From Propionivibrio sp. (GTDB lineage: Bacteria; Pseudomonadota; Gammaproteobacteria; Burkholderiales; Rhodocyclaceae): a stretch of DNA of 64,000 nucleotides. Both the position numbers and the translations under genes were made by a program. Shown in pieces: positions 54,960 to 63,180 of this stretch (positions within the stretch are counted from its first letter, which is position 1; every line of letters starts with the position of its first letter). The DNA is taken from NCBI RefSeq assembly GCF_016790145.1, contig NZ_JAEUOI010000176.1:1-64000 (forward strand), in the 5' to 3' direction. The notes under the pieces were generated by a model. That model worked only from the letters and a program-made list of their open reading frames with translations, was not told where the DNA came from and did not search any database.

Positions 54960-56783
54960 TCAGTGGAAATGGACTCCGTCGTGACCTGCGGTCGGGGCAG
55001 CCAGATTGGCGCCCAGGACTCGTGATAGGATGGTCACGAGAGCTACGATGCCAACGAATATTCCCAGCCACATCAAGCCTTCCGGGTTGATCACGATCGG
55101 CCCGGCCTTGGTCGCCAATGCGGCGGCCGCTGCAGCCACAGGCTTGACGTAAGTTGGAACGATACCGGGGAATACATACGTCCACAGCATGTGCAGGATG
55201 CCGATGACCACCACCAGGAAAACCGAGTGCTTGAATGTAAACCGGAAGATCTCGGATTCGCGACCGACCAATCCTGTAGCGCCTGTGGCAACGGCAATTG
55301 ATTGCGGCGAGATCATCTTGCCGCAAACGCCGCCGCTGGTATTGGCCGACATCGTGATCACCGGGTCGATACCGAGCTGCTCGGCAGTGACCGCCTGTAG
55401 CTTGCCAAACAAGGCGTTCGTCGATGTATCGGAACCGGTCATGAATACTCCAAGCCAACCGAGAAGGCTGGCGAAGAAGGGGAAGGCCCAACCGGTCGTG
55501 GCAAACGCGTAACCCAGCGTGATCGCCATGCCGGAAAAGTTCATGATGTAGGCAAAGCCGAGGATCGTCGCAATGGTCACAATCGGCCATTTGAGGGTTT
55601 TCAGCGTATTGCCCGCGACGCCAACTGCCGTCTTGAGCGATGCGCCCATGACCATGATCGAGAACAGCCAGGCGAACAGGATGGCGGTGCCGGCCGCGCT
55701 CAGGATGTTGAAGTTAAAGACGGCAGGCTTGGCTTTGCCGGCCTGGTCGATGACCATCTTGTCCAGACCGGAAATAGGTATGGCATAGTCGAAGACCAGC
55801 TTCGTCATCTGGTTGAGGGCTTGATTGACCGGCTTGATGCCCCAGGCGCAGACGAAGAGCGAAAGGATGATGAAAGGCGCCCACGCCCGGAAAATCTGAC
55901 CGCCGGAGTATTTAAGCGCTTCTTTGCCAAGGCTCACGGGTTCATCGGGGAAACGCCAGCTTTCTTTCGGATGCCAGACCTTGAGGAAGAGGACCGTGCA
56001 CACGATCGATGAGAGCGACGCAATGATATCCGGAAGCATCGGTGCGGTGATCGGCGAGTTGGCCGAAAAAAACTGTGCAATGGCGAAGGAGGCTCCGCTG
56101 ACCAGGCAGGCGGGCCAGACCTCGATACCCTTCTTCCATCCGGTCATGACAACAACGAGATAGAGGGGAATGAAAATGCTTACGATCGGCAGTGTCCGGC
56201 CGACCATCTGGCTCAGCGCGAAGTCGGGAATGCCCGCGACCTGCCCGCCGACGACGATCGGAATCCCGATGGCACCCCAGGCGACCGGCGCCGTGTTGGC
56301 CAGCAGACAGATGCTTGCAGCATAGAGCGGATTGAAGCCGAGACCGGCCAGCATCGCCGCCGTAATGGCAACCGGGGTTCCGAATCCGGCGGCGCCTTCG
56401 ATGAAGGCGCCGAAGGAAAACGCGATCAGCAGTGCCTGCAAGCGGCGGTCGTCCGTAATTGAAGCCAGTGAGTTCTTGATCACCTCGAACTGCCCCGTCT
56501 TCACCGACATGTTGTAGATGAAGAGCGCTGTGATGACGATCCAGCACACCGGGAACAGACCGAACGCGCCACCGTACAGTGTCGCAAGCGCTGCCAGATC
56601 AATCGGCATGCCATAGATAGTCACCGCGATTACCAGTGCAAGTCCGGTGCCCCCCATCGCCGCAAACTGGCCCTTCATGCGTTTGATTGCCAGGGCCCAA
56701 AACAGAAAGAAAATCGGTATTGCCGCAACAAGCGCAGACCATCCGATATTGCCTAAAGGATCATAATTCATTTGCCAGGTCAT
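54960..56783 (-). CDS. lctP: L-lactate permease (LctP family)
   Basis: A 607-residue integral membrane carrier with about 13-14 hydrophobic segments, importing lactate (possibly glycolate) with protons. The N terminus is MTWQMNYDPLGNIGWSALVA. GAAGFGTPVAITAAMLAGLG near 130, NTAPVAWGAIGIPI near 170, MTGSDTSTNALFGKLQAVTA near 450 and NTSGGVCGKMISPQSIAVAT near 482 are family signatures. An AGAAGGAGAC site precedes the ATG. It lies downstream of the D-lactate dehydrogenase gene on the same strand, separated by a permease fragment. Confidence 0.95.
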   Translation of the reverse strand: MTWQMNYDPLGNIGWSALVAAIPIFFLFWALAIKRMKGQFAAMGGTGLALVIAVTIYGMPIDLAALATLYGGAFGLFPVCWIVITALFIYNMSVKTGQFEVIKNSLASITDDRRLQALLIAFSFGAFIEGAAGFGTPVAITAAMLAGLGFNPLYAASICLLANTAPVAWGAIGIPIVVGGQVAGIPDFALSQMVGRTLPIVSIFIPLYLVVVMTGWKKGIEVWPACLVSGASFAIAQFFSANSPITAPMLPDIIASLSSIVCTVLFLKVWHPKESWRFPDEPVSLGKEALKYSGGQIFRAWAPFIILSLFVCAWGIKPVNQALNQMTKLVFDYAIPISGLDKMVIDQAGKAKPAVFNFNILSAAGTAILFAWLFSIMVMGASLKTAVGVAGNTLKTLKWPIVTIATILGFAYIMNFSGMAITLGYAFATTGWAFPFFASLLGWLGVFMTGSDTSTNALFGKLQAVTAEQLGIDPVITMSANTSGGVCGKMISPQSIAVATGATGLVGRESEIFRFTFKHSVFLVVVIGILHMLWTYVFPGIVPTYVKPVAAAAAALATKAGPIVINPEGLMWLGIFVGIVALVTILSRVLGANLAAPTAGHDGVHFH

Positions 56784-56795
56784 AAGAGTCTCCTT

Positions 56796-56978
56796 CTAAC
56801 TTTTCAAAGCAGGCTTCGAGGACAGCAACCCCGGAGCGATGGTGAGCATGCTGAAGTCATTCGACCTCAAGCGCGGGGGTGACAGGTCAAGAAAGAAGAA
56901 CATGATCGGGATCGCGGCGATCAGCGATGACAGCCAGAGGCTGCCCAAGGGATCGTAGACATGCGGCCAGGCTTGCAT
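56796..56978 (-). pseudogene. Lactate permease N-terminal remnant (60 codons)
   Basis: A short frame with a perfect AAGGAGG site before the ATG. It reads MQAWPHVYDPLGSLWLSSLI then AAIPIMFFF, matching the N terminus of the adjacent intact permease (YDPLGNIGWSALVAAIPIFF) for about 29 residues, then diverges and stops. It is 12 bases upstream of the intact lctP and 60 bases downstream of the dehydrogenase. It could be translated as a leader peptide that couples into lctP, but it looks like the remains of a second permease gene. Confidence 0.7.
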
Positions 56979-57038
56979 TGTGAACCTCCTTATAGTTTTA
57001 AAATTGGTGTTACACGGGTGGCGATGGTAGCGAGCAGT

Positions 57039-59831
57039 TCAGCAGGCTTCCATGGTTTCTGTCCGACTGCATTCTTCCAGCAGGTAAGCGATGGAACGGT
57101 AGGGGCGGCCGGTCTCGGCGGTGAGGCCGATTTCGCAGGTGCGGTTGGTGGAGACCCCTTCGCAGCAGTTGGCGGGCAAGGCCTCGTGCACCTTGCGCAG
57201 GGCGTGGACGTTTAGTTCCGGGACAACGAAGCCGCGGTCGCCGGCGAAGCCGCAGCAGGTGACGCCGGCGGGCTCGACGATTTCTTCGGCGCAGGCCGTG
57301 ATCAGGCGTCGCAGCTTGCTGTCGGAAGCGACGCGGCGGACGCTGCAATTGATATGCAGGGCAATGGGTCCTCGCTTGCGCGTTACCATCAGGCGGGGCA
57401 GCAGCGCATCGTGGGCAAATTCATGGAAATCAAGCAACGTCAGGCGACCTGCAAGGTGCTTTTGCATGCGCACCGAGCAGGTGCTGGCATCCATGATCAC
57501 CGGATAATGGCCGCCGTGTCCATCGTCCGCCGCTTTCAGCAGCGCAGCGGTCACCGTGTCGGCCATCTGCTCGGCCTCCTCGGCCATTCCCTTGCTGGCG
57601 AGCATCTGTCCGCAGCAAAGCTTGTCGAATCCTTCCGGCAGGCGCGGGTCATAGCCGGCGCGCACCAGCAGTTCGATGATGACTTCCGGCAGGGTCGCCT
57701 CGTCGGGGGTGTTGGCGCCAAAGATGCGACCGCCGCAAGCGGGGAAATACACTACCGGATCGCCGATGCCGGTGCCTTTGTGTTGTTTGGGTGCTTTGCC
57801 GGCCTGTGGCATGCCACGTTTCCAGGCGCCGCGCGAGAGGCGGGCGACGAGGCTTTCGCCGACTACGCTGGAGACGGCATGGCCGATGGACAGGCCCACG
57901 CGGGATGCGGTTGCCACCTTGCCGAAATTATCCGCCGTCAAGTGCGCAACCAGATGCGAAGGCGCTTTGTTGCCTAGCCCGCGGCCGCGCAAACGGCGCG
58001 TCAGCTCGCCGGTGTCGATGCCGACCGGGCAGGCGGTCGAGCACAGGCCGCAGCCGGCGCAGGTATCGAGACCAAAGTAGGCAAAATCCTTGCCGACGTC
58101 GGCCGCTTCTTCACCGGCGGCGGCGCGCCGCGACAGTTCCCGCCAGCTTACGATGCGCTGTCGGGGCGAGAGGGTCAGCCGGTGCGAAGGGCACAAGGGC
58201 TCACAGAATCCGCACTCGATGCAGCGGTCGATGATATCTTCGGCGGCCGGCATCGGCTTAAGGTTTTTCAAGTGCGCCTGCGGGTCATCGTTGATGATGA
58301 CACCAGGGTTGAGAAGATTGTCCGGGTCGAAGAGCGTCTTGATCCGGCGCATCAGGTCGGTAGCCTGCCGGCCCCATTCCATCTCGACGAAGGGAGCCAT
58401 GTTGCGGCCGGTGCCGTGCTCGGCCTTGAGCGAACCGTCGTACTTGTCAACAACCAGTTTGCAGACATCGTCCATGAAACGGGCGTAGCGCTCAACCTCA
58501 GCGGCGTCCGAGAAATCCTGGGTAAACACAAAGTGCAGATTGCCTTCGAGCGCATGACCGAAGATGATTCCTTCGCTGTAGCCGTGCTGGCGTAACAGCG
58601 CCTGCAGATCGAGCGTGGCGGAGGCCAGGGACTCGATGGGGAAGGCCACGTCCTCGATGATGACCGTGGTGCCGGCGCGGCGCATCGCGCCGACCGAGGG
58701 GAAAGTGCCCTTGCGCACTTTCCAGTACATTTCGCAGGTCGCCGGATCGGTTGAAAACTTCGGCGCTTCGACGGTGGCGATACCGTTCAACGCACCGAGC
58801 GCTGCATCAATGCGCTGCTGCAAAAGCACGGCGCTTTCCGCGCGTACCTCGATCAGCAACGCAGCGGCATCGTTGCTTAGCGTACGAATGATCGGTGGCA
58901 ATCCTGGCTTGTCCTCTACCGAGCGCAGGGCCGGTCGATCAAGCATTTCAACGGCGGACACCGGCTCCTGCTTGAGGCGGATGACGGCCTGGCAGGCGGT
59001 TTCGATGGTGTGGAAAAAAACCAGGGTACTGGCCTTGAAAGGATCCTCGACGACGGTGCGATAGGTGATGCGCGACATGAAGCCCAGCGTTCCCTCAGAG
59101 CCGATCATCAGATGAGAGAGAATGTCGATGGGGTCTTCGTAGTCGATCAGGGCGTTGAGGCTGTAGCCGGTGGTGTTCTTGATCTTGTACTTGTGACGAA
59201 TTCGGGCAGACAGCACTTCGTCGGCACGCGTAGCGGCGCCCAGGCGCGCCAGTTCCTCGACCAGGGCGGCATGGCTTTGGCGGAAGCGGGCGACGCTGAA
59301 CGGATCCTCGGTGTCGAGTACGGCACCATCGGCGAACACCAGACGCAATCCGGCCAGGGTGCGGTAACTGTTCTGAGCTGTGCCACAGCACATGCCGGAA
59401 GCATTATTGGCGGCAATGCCACCGATCTTGCAGGCGCTGATCGAGGCCGGGTCCGGGCCGATCTTGCGGCCATGAGGGGCGAGACGGTAATTGACTTCGC
59501 CGCCGATGATGCCGGGACCGACGCGCACCGTGGCGGCATCAGGCCCGATTTCACAGGTGGCAAAACCTTCACCGATGAGCACCAGGATACCGTCGGTCAC
59601 CGCCTGTCCCGAAAGGCTGGTACCGGCGGCGCGGAAGGTCAGATGAATGCCCTGCTGTCGGGCCACCGCCAGAACGTACGTCACGTCGTCTTCGTTTTCC
59701 ACGACGACAACAACCTGGGGGATCAGCCGGTAAAAGCTGGCATCGGTACCCCAGGCCAGCAGGCGCAGTTCATCGGTGATGACACGCTCTTCAGGAAATT
59801 GCTTGCGCAGATGAGCTACCAGTGTGTTCAT
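57039..59831 (-). CDS. D-lactate dehydrogenase, FAD-binding and Fe-S protein
   Basis: A 930-residue membrane-associated quinone-linked dehydrogenase. The N-terminal FAD_binding_4 domain has RAAGTSLSGQAVTDGILVLI near 66 and GIAANNASGMCCGTAQNSYR near 137; the FAD-oxidase C domain follows (AEHGTGRNMAPF near 464). The C-terminal part holds two 4Fe-4S motifs (CIECGFCEPLCPS near 535 and CAGCGLCSTACPVG near 590) and two CCG-type domains (CGQMLASKG, CCGFAGDRG). This fused architecture is that of Dld-II; other 2-hydroxyacids (glycolate) are possible. The ATG at 59831 has GGAG upstream. Divergent from its GntR regulator. Confidence 0.9.
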   Translation of the reverse strand: MNTLVAHLRKQFPEERVITDELRLLAWGTDASFYRLIPQVVVVVENEDDVTYVLAVARQQGIHLTFRAAGTSLSGQAVTDGILVLIGEGFATCEIGPDAATVRVGPGIIGGEVNYRLAPHGRKIGPDPASISACKIGGIAANNASGMCCGTAQNSYRTLAGLRLVFADGAVLDTEDPFSVARFRQSHAALVEELARLGAATRADEVLSARIRHKYKIKNTTGYSLNALIDYEDPIDILSHLMIGSEGTLGFMSRITYRTVVEDPFKASTLVFFHTIETACQAVIRLKQEPVSAVEMLDRPALRSVEDKPGLPPIIRTLSNDAAALLIEVRAESAVLLQQRIDAALGALNGIATVEAPKFSTDPATCEMYWKVRKGTFPSVGAMRRAGTTVIIEDVAFPIESLASATLDLQALLRQHGYSEGIIFGHALEGNLHFVFTQDFSDAAEVERYARFMDDVCKLVVDKYDGSLKAEHGTGRNMAPFVEMEWGRQATDLMRRIKTLFDPDNLLNPGVIINDDPQAHLKNLKPMPAAEDIIDRCIECGFCEPLCPSHRLTLSPRQRIVSWRELSRRAAAGEEAADVGKDFAYFGLDTCAGCGLCSTACPVGIDTGELTRRLRGRGLGNKAPSHLVAHLTADNFGKVATASRVGLSIGHAVSSVVGESLVARLSRGAWKRGMPQAGKAPKQHKGTGIGDPVVYFPACGGRIFGANTPDEATLPEVIIELLVRAGYDPRLPEGFDKLCCGQMLASKGMAEEAEQMADTVTAALLKAADDGHGGHYPVIMDASTCSVRMQKHLAGRLTLLDFHEFAHDALLPRLMVTRKRGPIALHINCSVRRVASDSKLRRLITACAEEIVEPAGVTCCGFAGDRGFVVPELNVHALRKVHEALPANCCEGVSTNRTCEIGLTAETGRPYRSIAYLLEECSRTETMEAC

Positions 59832-59862
59832 ATTGGCCGACTCCAATAGACAGTAATTGAAT

Positions 59863-59879
59863 GATAACGATTTTCATGA
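59863..59879. promoter_or_regulatory. Possible Fur box
   Basis: GATAACGATTTTCATGA matches 13 of 17 bases of the Fur consensus GATAATGATAATCATTA. It is about 32 bases upstream of the dehydrogenase ATG, where Fur binding would repress an iron-sulfur enzyme. Only inferred by eye. Confidence 0.35.
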
Positions 59880-59970
59880 GGCACAACGCACTAAATTCAT
59901 CAACTGCCAACAAATTTCATCACTTGAAAAGTTCTGACGCAAAGCATAATCAAAGATAAAATGGCCTGAA

Positions 59971-59987
59971 AATTGGTAGTACCAATT
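59971..59987. promoter_or_regulatory. LldR/PdhR-type operator (perfect 17-bp palindrome)
   Basis: AATTGGTAGTACCAATT is a perfect palindrome around a central G, fitting the TTGGT-N3-ACCAA pattern recognised by GntR/FadR-family regulators such as LldR and PdhR. It is 48 bases upstream of the regulator ATG, so autoregulation plus control of the divergent dehydrogenase and lctP is expected. A weaker relative (AATTGGTGTTACAC) is at about 57002-57015, between the dehydrogenase and the permease. Confidence 0.75.
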
Positions 59988-60034
59988 ATTTTTTCGGGAC
60001 AACGCCGCCTTGAACAAGCGGCTGGAGGATGCTC

Positions 60035-60736
60035 ATGGCACAGCACAGCGTTGCACAACAAGCCCAGCGAGCACTCGAGGCACACCTGCTCGATGGCTCC
60101 TGGCCGGTGGGTGTGCGCTTGCCGGCCGAGCGGGCGCTGGCGGAAACGCTTGGCGTTTCCCGGAACTCGCTACGTGAAGCGATTTTCTGCCTGAAGGCAC
60201 GCGGCCTGCTGGTCAGCAAGTGGGGCAGCGGCGTCTTCGTCACCGATCGATTGCAGACCGCCATTTCATCGCCCTGGCGGCAACTGGTTGCCGATCATCC
60301 TGATTTGCGCTGGGACACGCTGGAGTTTCGCCGCGAAATGGAAGGGGCCACGGCGCATTACGCCGCCCTGCGTGCCGACAAGACTGACCTGAAGAAGATC
60401 GAAGGCATTATCAAACGCCTGACCAGAGCTTATGAGACGGGCGAAAAAAATGAAGAGTACAAGGCTGACGCCGACTTTCATGAGGCCATCGCCGAGGCCT
60501 CGCACAACAGCATGTTTCTCTACCTGCACGCCGGCATTTTGCGCATGCTGCGCGAACACATCAGTCTTAACCTGATGGGCATGGAAGACCCCAGCGGTAA
60601 AATCACCGATGACCTGCGTCGGCAGCACCTCGGGGTCTGGGATGCCGTCCGCAAGCACCAGCCGGAAGCGGCACGACAAGCCATGCTCGCCCACATCGAC
60701 TTCACCCGAATAGAACTTGAACGGCGGCAAGGCTGA
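60035..60736 (+). CDS. GntR/FadR-family transcriptional regulator, LldR-like
   Basis: A 233-residue repressor or dual regulator. The N-terminal winged helix is GntR type (LLDGSWPVGVRLPAERALAE, then VSRNSLREAI, near 20-50); the C-terminal FCD ligand-binding domain has metal/ligand residues in EFRREMEGATAHYAA, DFHEAIAEASHN and MLAHIDFTR. Start: the ATG at 60035 has GGAGG 6 bases upstream; an ATG at 60029 abuts that site. Its position, divergent from a lactate dehydrogenase, and the operator upstream suggest that lactate is its effector. That is inference. Confidence 0.88.
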   Translation: MAQHSVAQQAQRALEAHLLDGSWPVGVRLPAERALAETLGVSRNSLREAIFCLKARGLLVSKWGSGVFVTDRLQTAISSPWRQLVADHPDLRWDTLEFRREMEGATAHYAALRADKTDLKKIEGIIKRLTRAYETGEKNEEYKADADFHEAIAEASHNSMFLYLHAGILRMLREHISLNLMGMEDPSGKITDDLRRQHLGVWDAVRKHQPEAARQAMLAHIDFTRIELERRQG

Positions 60737-61001
60737 AGCTTGTGCCGACAGATGGCTTTTGCCTGATTGGCCTGAACGGCCGATAGCGCACCGTTATCCC
60801 TCGTGCTGCCGTCAGAAAAGAACCCTTGGCAACAGGCTCGAAGTGACGGCAAGGCAATGGTTTAACGGCTGATCATCTTCAAGGAAACGCTGAATAAGCC
60901 GTCACACCGGCGGTAGCCGGTGTCCAGTGCCTTGGTTTTTCTGGATTCCGGCTTTCGCCGGAATGACGTTTTAGACTTGCTCAGCGGCTCCTTAAAGCGA
61001 A
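60737..61001. other. Intergenic region with a REP-like hairpin pair
   Basis: About 265 bases, no gene. Two hairpins of a repeat family also present at 62836-62935 lie at 60902-60967 (listed separately). The rest is unremarkable. Confidence 0.55.
60902..60967. repeat. REP-like hairpin pair 1
   Basis: First unit 60902-60928: TCACACCGG-CGGTAG-CCGGTGTCCAG, stem ACACCGG/CCGGTGT. Second unit 60941-60967: CTGGATTCCGG-CTTTCG-CCGGAATGACG, stem ATTCCGG/CCGGAAT. The two are in opposite orientation (CCAG at the inner side of each, GTCA/TGAC at the outer), as in bacterial interspersed mosaic elements. Related units are at 62836-62935. Confidence 0.7.
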
Positions 61002-61190
61002 TCAGGGAAGACAGATGAACGAATCAGGTCTGGCTAAACGGGCAGTCACTTCAACTCGTGTACCCTGATAACCCGAGAAAAACTTTTTGAAACCCATCCA
61101 GCCAGGAGGAAAGAAAAGGCGCTTTACTTTGCCGGACCATTCTTGCGCAAACTGATTTTGAGCTTCGCCAGCGATATTGAGATGATTCAT
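61002..61190 (-). CDS. Hypothetical small protein
   Basis: A 62-residue frame, MNHLNIAGEAQNQFAQEWSG then KVKRLFFPPGWMGFKKFFSG, with a GGAG ribosome site 8 bases before the ATG. A longer frame to 61340 is less plausible. No signal peptide, membrane helix or recognised domain; the middle is aromatic and basic, and might bind a membrane or nucleic acid. It lies alone between the lactate regulator and selD, downstream of selD on the same strand. Confidence 0.4.
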   Translation of the reverse strand: MNHLNIAGEAQNQFAQEWSGKVKRLFFPPGWMGFKKFFSGYQGTRVEVTARLARPDSFICLP

Positions 61191-61586
61191 GGTGATTTCT
61201 CCGTTGTCTTGAATGCCCCCAATTGAGGGATTGCACGCAATGTATGCAGAATGCCGCATCGCGGCAAATGACCAATTCTCATCCGGGCTTGAAGAAAAAC
61301 TCATCCATTTCCTGTCGGAGACTTTCGCACATTCCGGCACAACGCCTGTCCATGCACTGCGGATGTCAAATCGATATAGAAAAAAATGAAAAATCCGTAC
61401 CCCGCTTGCTTCCTGTCAGGGCTTGTACCCGATCTTCAGGCCGGGCAGCCTGTAAATCCCATATGAATACGTATTTACGCTTCCAAGGCGAACACGGCAG
61501 AGAGTATTGTCAAAGGTCCGCTCGTTGGCGTGACAGCCACCATTTCGCTCGCATCGTGCGTTTTCCAGTATTGCAGCGCAGACCGG
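61191..61586. other. Intergenic region downstream of selD
   Basis: About 400 bases. A plus-strand open frame here has no family resemblance and is judged spurious. No hairpin with a U-run and no repeat was recognised. Confidence 0.45.
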
Positions 61587-62723
61587 TCAGGGGTTCCAAT
61601 ACTGAGCGAATTTTGATTTTTTCCTTGGCGGCGAGGTGAATTTGACCTGCGCTTTACCCTCGACGATTTCGCCGATCACCGTGGCATGATCGAAGCCCTG
61701 CTGCAGGAAGACCGAGAGGACCTCGGTGACCACCTCCGGCGCACAGGCAATGAGCAGACCGCCGCTGGTTTGCGGATCGGTGAGCAGGGCGCGCTCATTG
61801 TCGCCAAAGCGCTTGGGGTCAAGCTCAACACTACTGCCGTAGCCCGCCCAGTTACGCGTTGAGGCACCGGTCACGCAAGCACGCTCGGCATAATCGAGTG
61901 CGTTGGGCAGGACGGGAAGCGATGCAAAATCAAGCACGGCCGTGACGCCGGAACCTTTGCAGATTTCCAGCAGATGGCCGAGCAGACCAAAACCGGTGAC
62001 ATCGGTCATGGCGTGCACGCCGGCCAGACAGCCGAACGTCGCACCCGGTGTATTGAGCTGCGTTGTCGAAGCGATCATCGTCGCGTAGTCGTGCGCCGCC
62101 AGCAAGCCCTTCTTGAAGGCGGCGCTATACAATCCAACTCCCAGACGTTTGCTGAGAATCAGCCTGTCGCCGACTTGCGCACCGGTATTGCGCCTGACAT
62201 TGCCGGGGTGCACCAGACCGATGGCCACCAGACCGTAAATCGGTTCAAGCGAATCGATGCTGTGGCCGCCGGCAATCGGGATATGCGCCCTGGCGCACAC
62301 CGACTCGCCGCCTTCAAGGATGCGCCGGATGATATCCAGCGGCAAGGTACTGACCGGCATGCCGACAATCGCCAGCGCAAACAGCGGCGTGCCACCCATG
62401 GCGTAGATATCCGACAGGGCGTTGGTTGCGGCGATGCGGCCGAAGTCGTAGGGATCGTCGACAATCGGCATGAAAAAATCGGTCGTAGCGACAATCGCCT
62501 GCTCGTCATTGATCTGGTAAACCGCCGCATCGTCGCTCGTTTCGAGGCCCACCAGCAGTTGCGGCGGCAGCAGACCCGGTGCGCTCCTGGAGAGAATCTG
62601 TTCGAGCACGCCGGGAGCGATCTTGCAACCGCAGCCGCCGCCATGCGCCAACTGGGTCAGCCGGATCGGCGCTTCGGCAACGGGTTCGGGAGCCGCAACA
62701 ACGTCTGTTTTCTTCTTGCGCAT
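61587..62723 (-). CDS. selD: Selenide, water dikinase (selenophosphate synthetase)
   Basis: Makes selenophosphate from selenide and ATP, needed for selenocysteine and selenouridine. The 378-residue protein carries LTQLAHGGGCGCKIAPGVLE, with the catalytic Cys31 and Lys34 (positions 17 and 20 in E. coli SelD); the active-site residue is Cys, not Sec. ATTDFFMPIVDDPYDFGRIA near 84 and the AIRS C-terminal segment DVTGFGLLGHLLEICKGSG near 240 complete the family. The N terminus has an extra basic stretch (MRKKKTDVVAAPEPVAEAPI). No selA, selB or selU is in this window. Confidence 0.95.
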   Translation of the reverse strand: MRKKKTDVVAAPEPVAEAPIRLTQLAHGGGCGCKIAPGVLEQILSRSAPGLLPPQLLVGLETSDDAAVYQINDEQAIVATTDFFMPIVDDPYDFGRIAATNALSDIYAMGGTPLFALAIVGMPVSTLPLDIIRRILEGGESVCARAHIPIAGGHSIDSLEPIYGLVAIGLVHPGNVRRNTGAQVGDRLILSKRLGVGLYSAAFKKGLLAAHDYATMIASTTQLNTPGATFGCLAGVHAMTDVTGFGLLGHLLEICKGSGVTAVLDFASLPVLPNALDYAERACVTGASTRNWAGYGSSVELDPKRFGDNERALLTDPQTSGGLLIACAPEVVTEVLSVFLQQGFDHATVIGEIVEGKAQVKFTSPPRKKSKFAQYWNP

Positions 62724-62835
62724 TCTCTTCTTCTGGATAACTGGAAATAAAGTTAAAGGCCGGCTGGAACGGATTCAGCGGCTGTGAATTAATGGATCTA
62801 CACCTACCAAGCCGTGGCCCGAGGCCAGGCTTCGC

Positions 62836-62935
62836 GCTCATTCCGGCGCAAGCCGGAATCCAGTACCTTCCTCTGATATCCGTTAAAAACAATCGGATAA
62901 AAGAGCTGGACCCCGGCTTGCGCCGGGGTGACGAG
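62836..62935. repeat. REP-like hairpin pair 2
   Basis: First unit 62836-62863: GCTCATTCCGG-CGCA-AGCCGGAATCCAG. Second unit 62905-62935: GCTGGACCCCGGCTTGCG-CCGGGGTGACG. The units are in opposite orientation about a 40-base spacer, matching the order and flanks (TCA outside, CCAG inside) of pair 1 at 60902-60967. It sits between selD and the CopZ-like gene. Confidence 0.7.
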
Positions 62936-62971
62936 CTTGGAAATCAGGCAGTGATGTTTGTGCACAGACTC

Positions 62972-63178
62972 TCAGGCCACGTCGAATCCCGCAGCTTCAA
63001 TCGCTGCCCTGAATTGATCGGCACCGACTTTCTCCGGGTCGAAGGCTATGCTGGCCTGGCCGGCCTCCAGCGATACGTCAACACGGGCGACGCCGGGCAA
63101 TGCGAGCAAAACCCCGCTGACATTCTTGACGCAGCCCTGGCAGCTCATTCCGCCAACGCCGATCACGATCTGATCCAT
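62972..63178 (-). CDS. Heavy-metal-associated (CopZ-like) domain protein
   Basis: A 68-residue single-domain metallochaperone-like protein with the ferredoxin-like HMA fold. The metal-binding motif is GGMSCQGCVKNV (Cys13 and Cys16), followed by LPGVARVDVSLEAGQASIAF and the GFDVA end. It probably binds Cu(I) or another soft metal. No copper ATPase is adjacent in the window. It starts 2 bases after the GGDEF-EAL gene stop, so the two are likely co-transcribed. Confidence 0.88.
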   Translation of the reverse strand: MDQIVIGVGGMSCQGCVKNVSGVLLALPGVARVDVSLEAGQASIAFDPEKVGADQFRAAIEAAGFDVA

Positions 63179-63180
63179 AC

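Larger units (their letters stand above)
59832..60034. other. Divergent promoter region of the lactate dehydrogenase and regulator genes
   Basis: About 200 bases holding a GntR-type operator (59971-59987), a possible Fur box (59863-59879), and candidate promoter elements (TTGAAA at about 59930 with TAATCA 17 bases later on the plus strand). Both genes would be controlled from here. Confidence 0.6.

Noticed and set aside
61223..61639. A 138-codon plus-strand open frame near selD
   Set aside because: Sequence is rich in Arg, Ser and Cys without family features, overlaps the selD end and the small minus-strand frame, and lacks a ribosome site.
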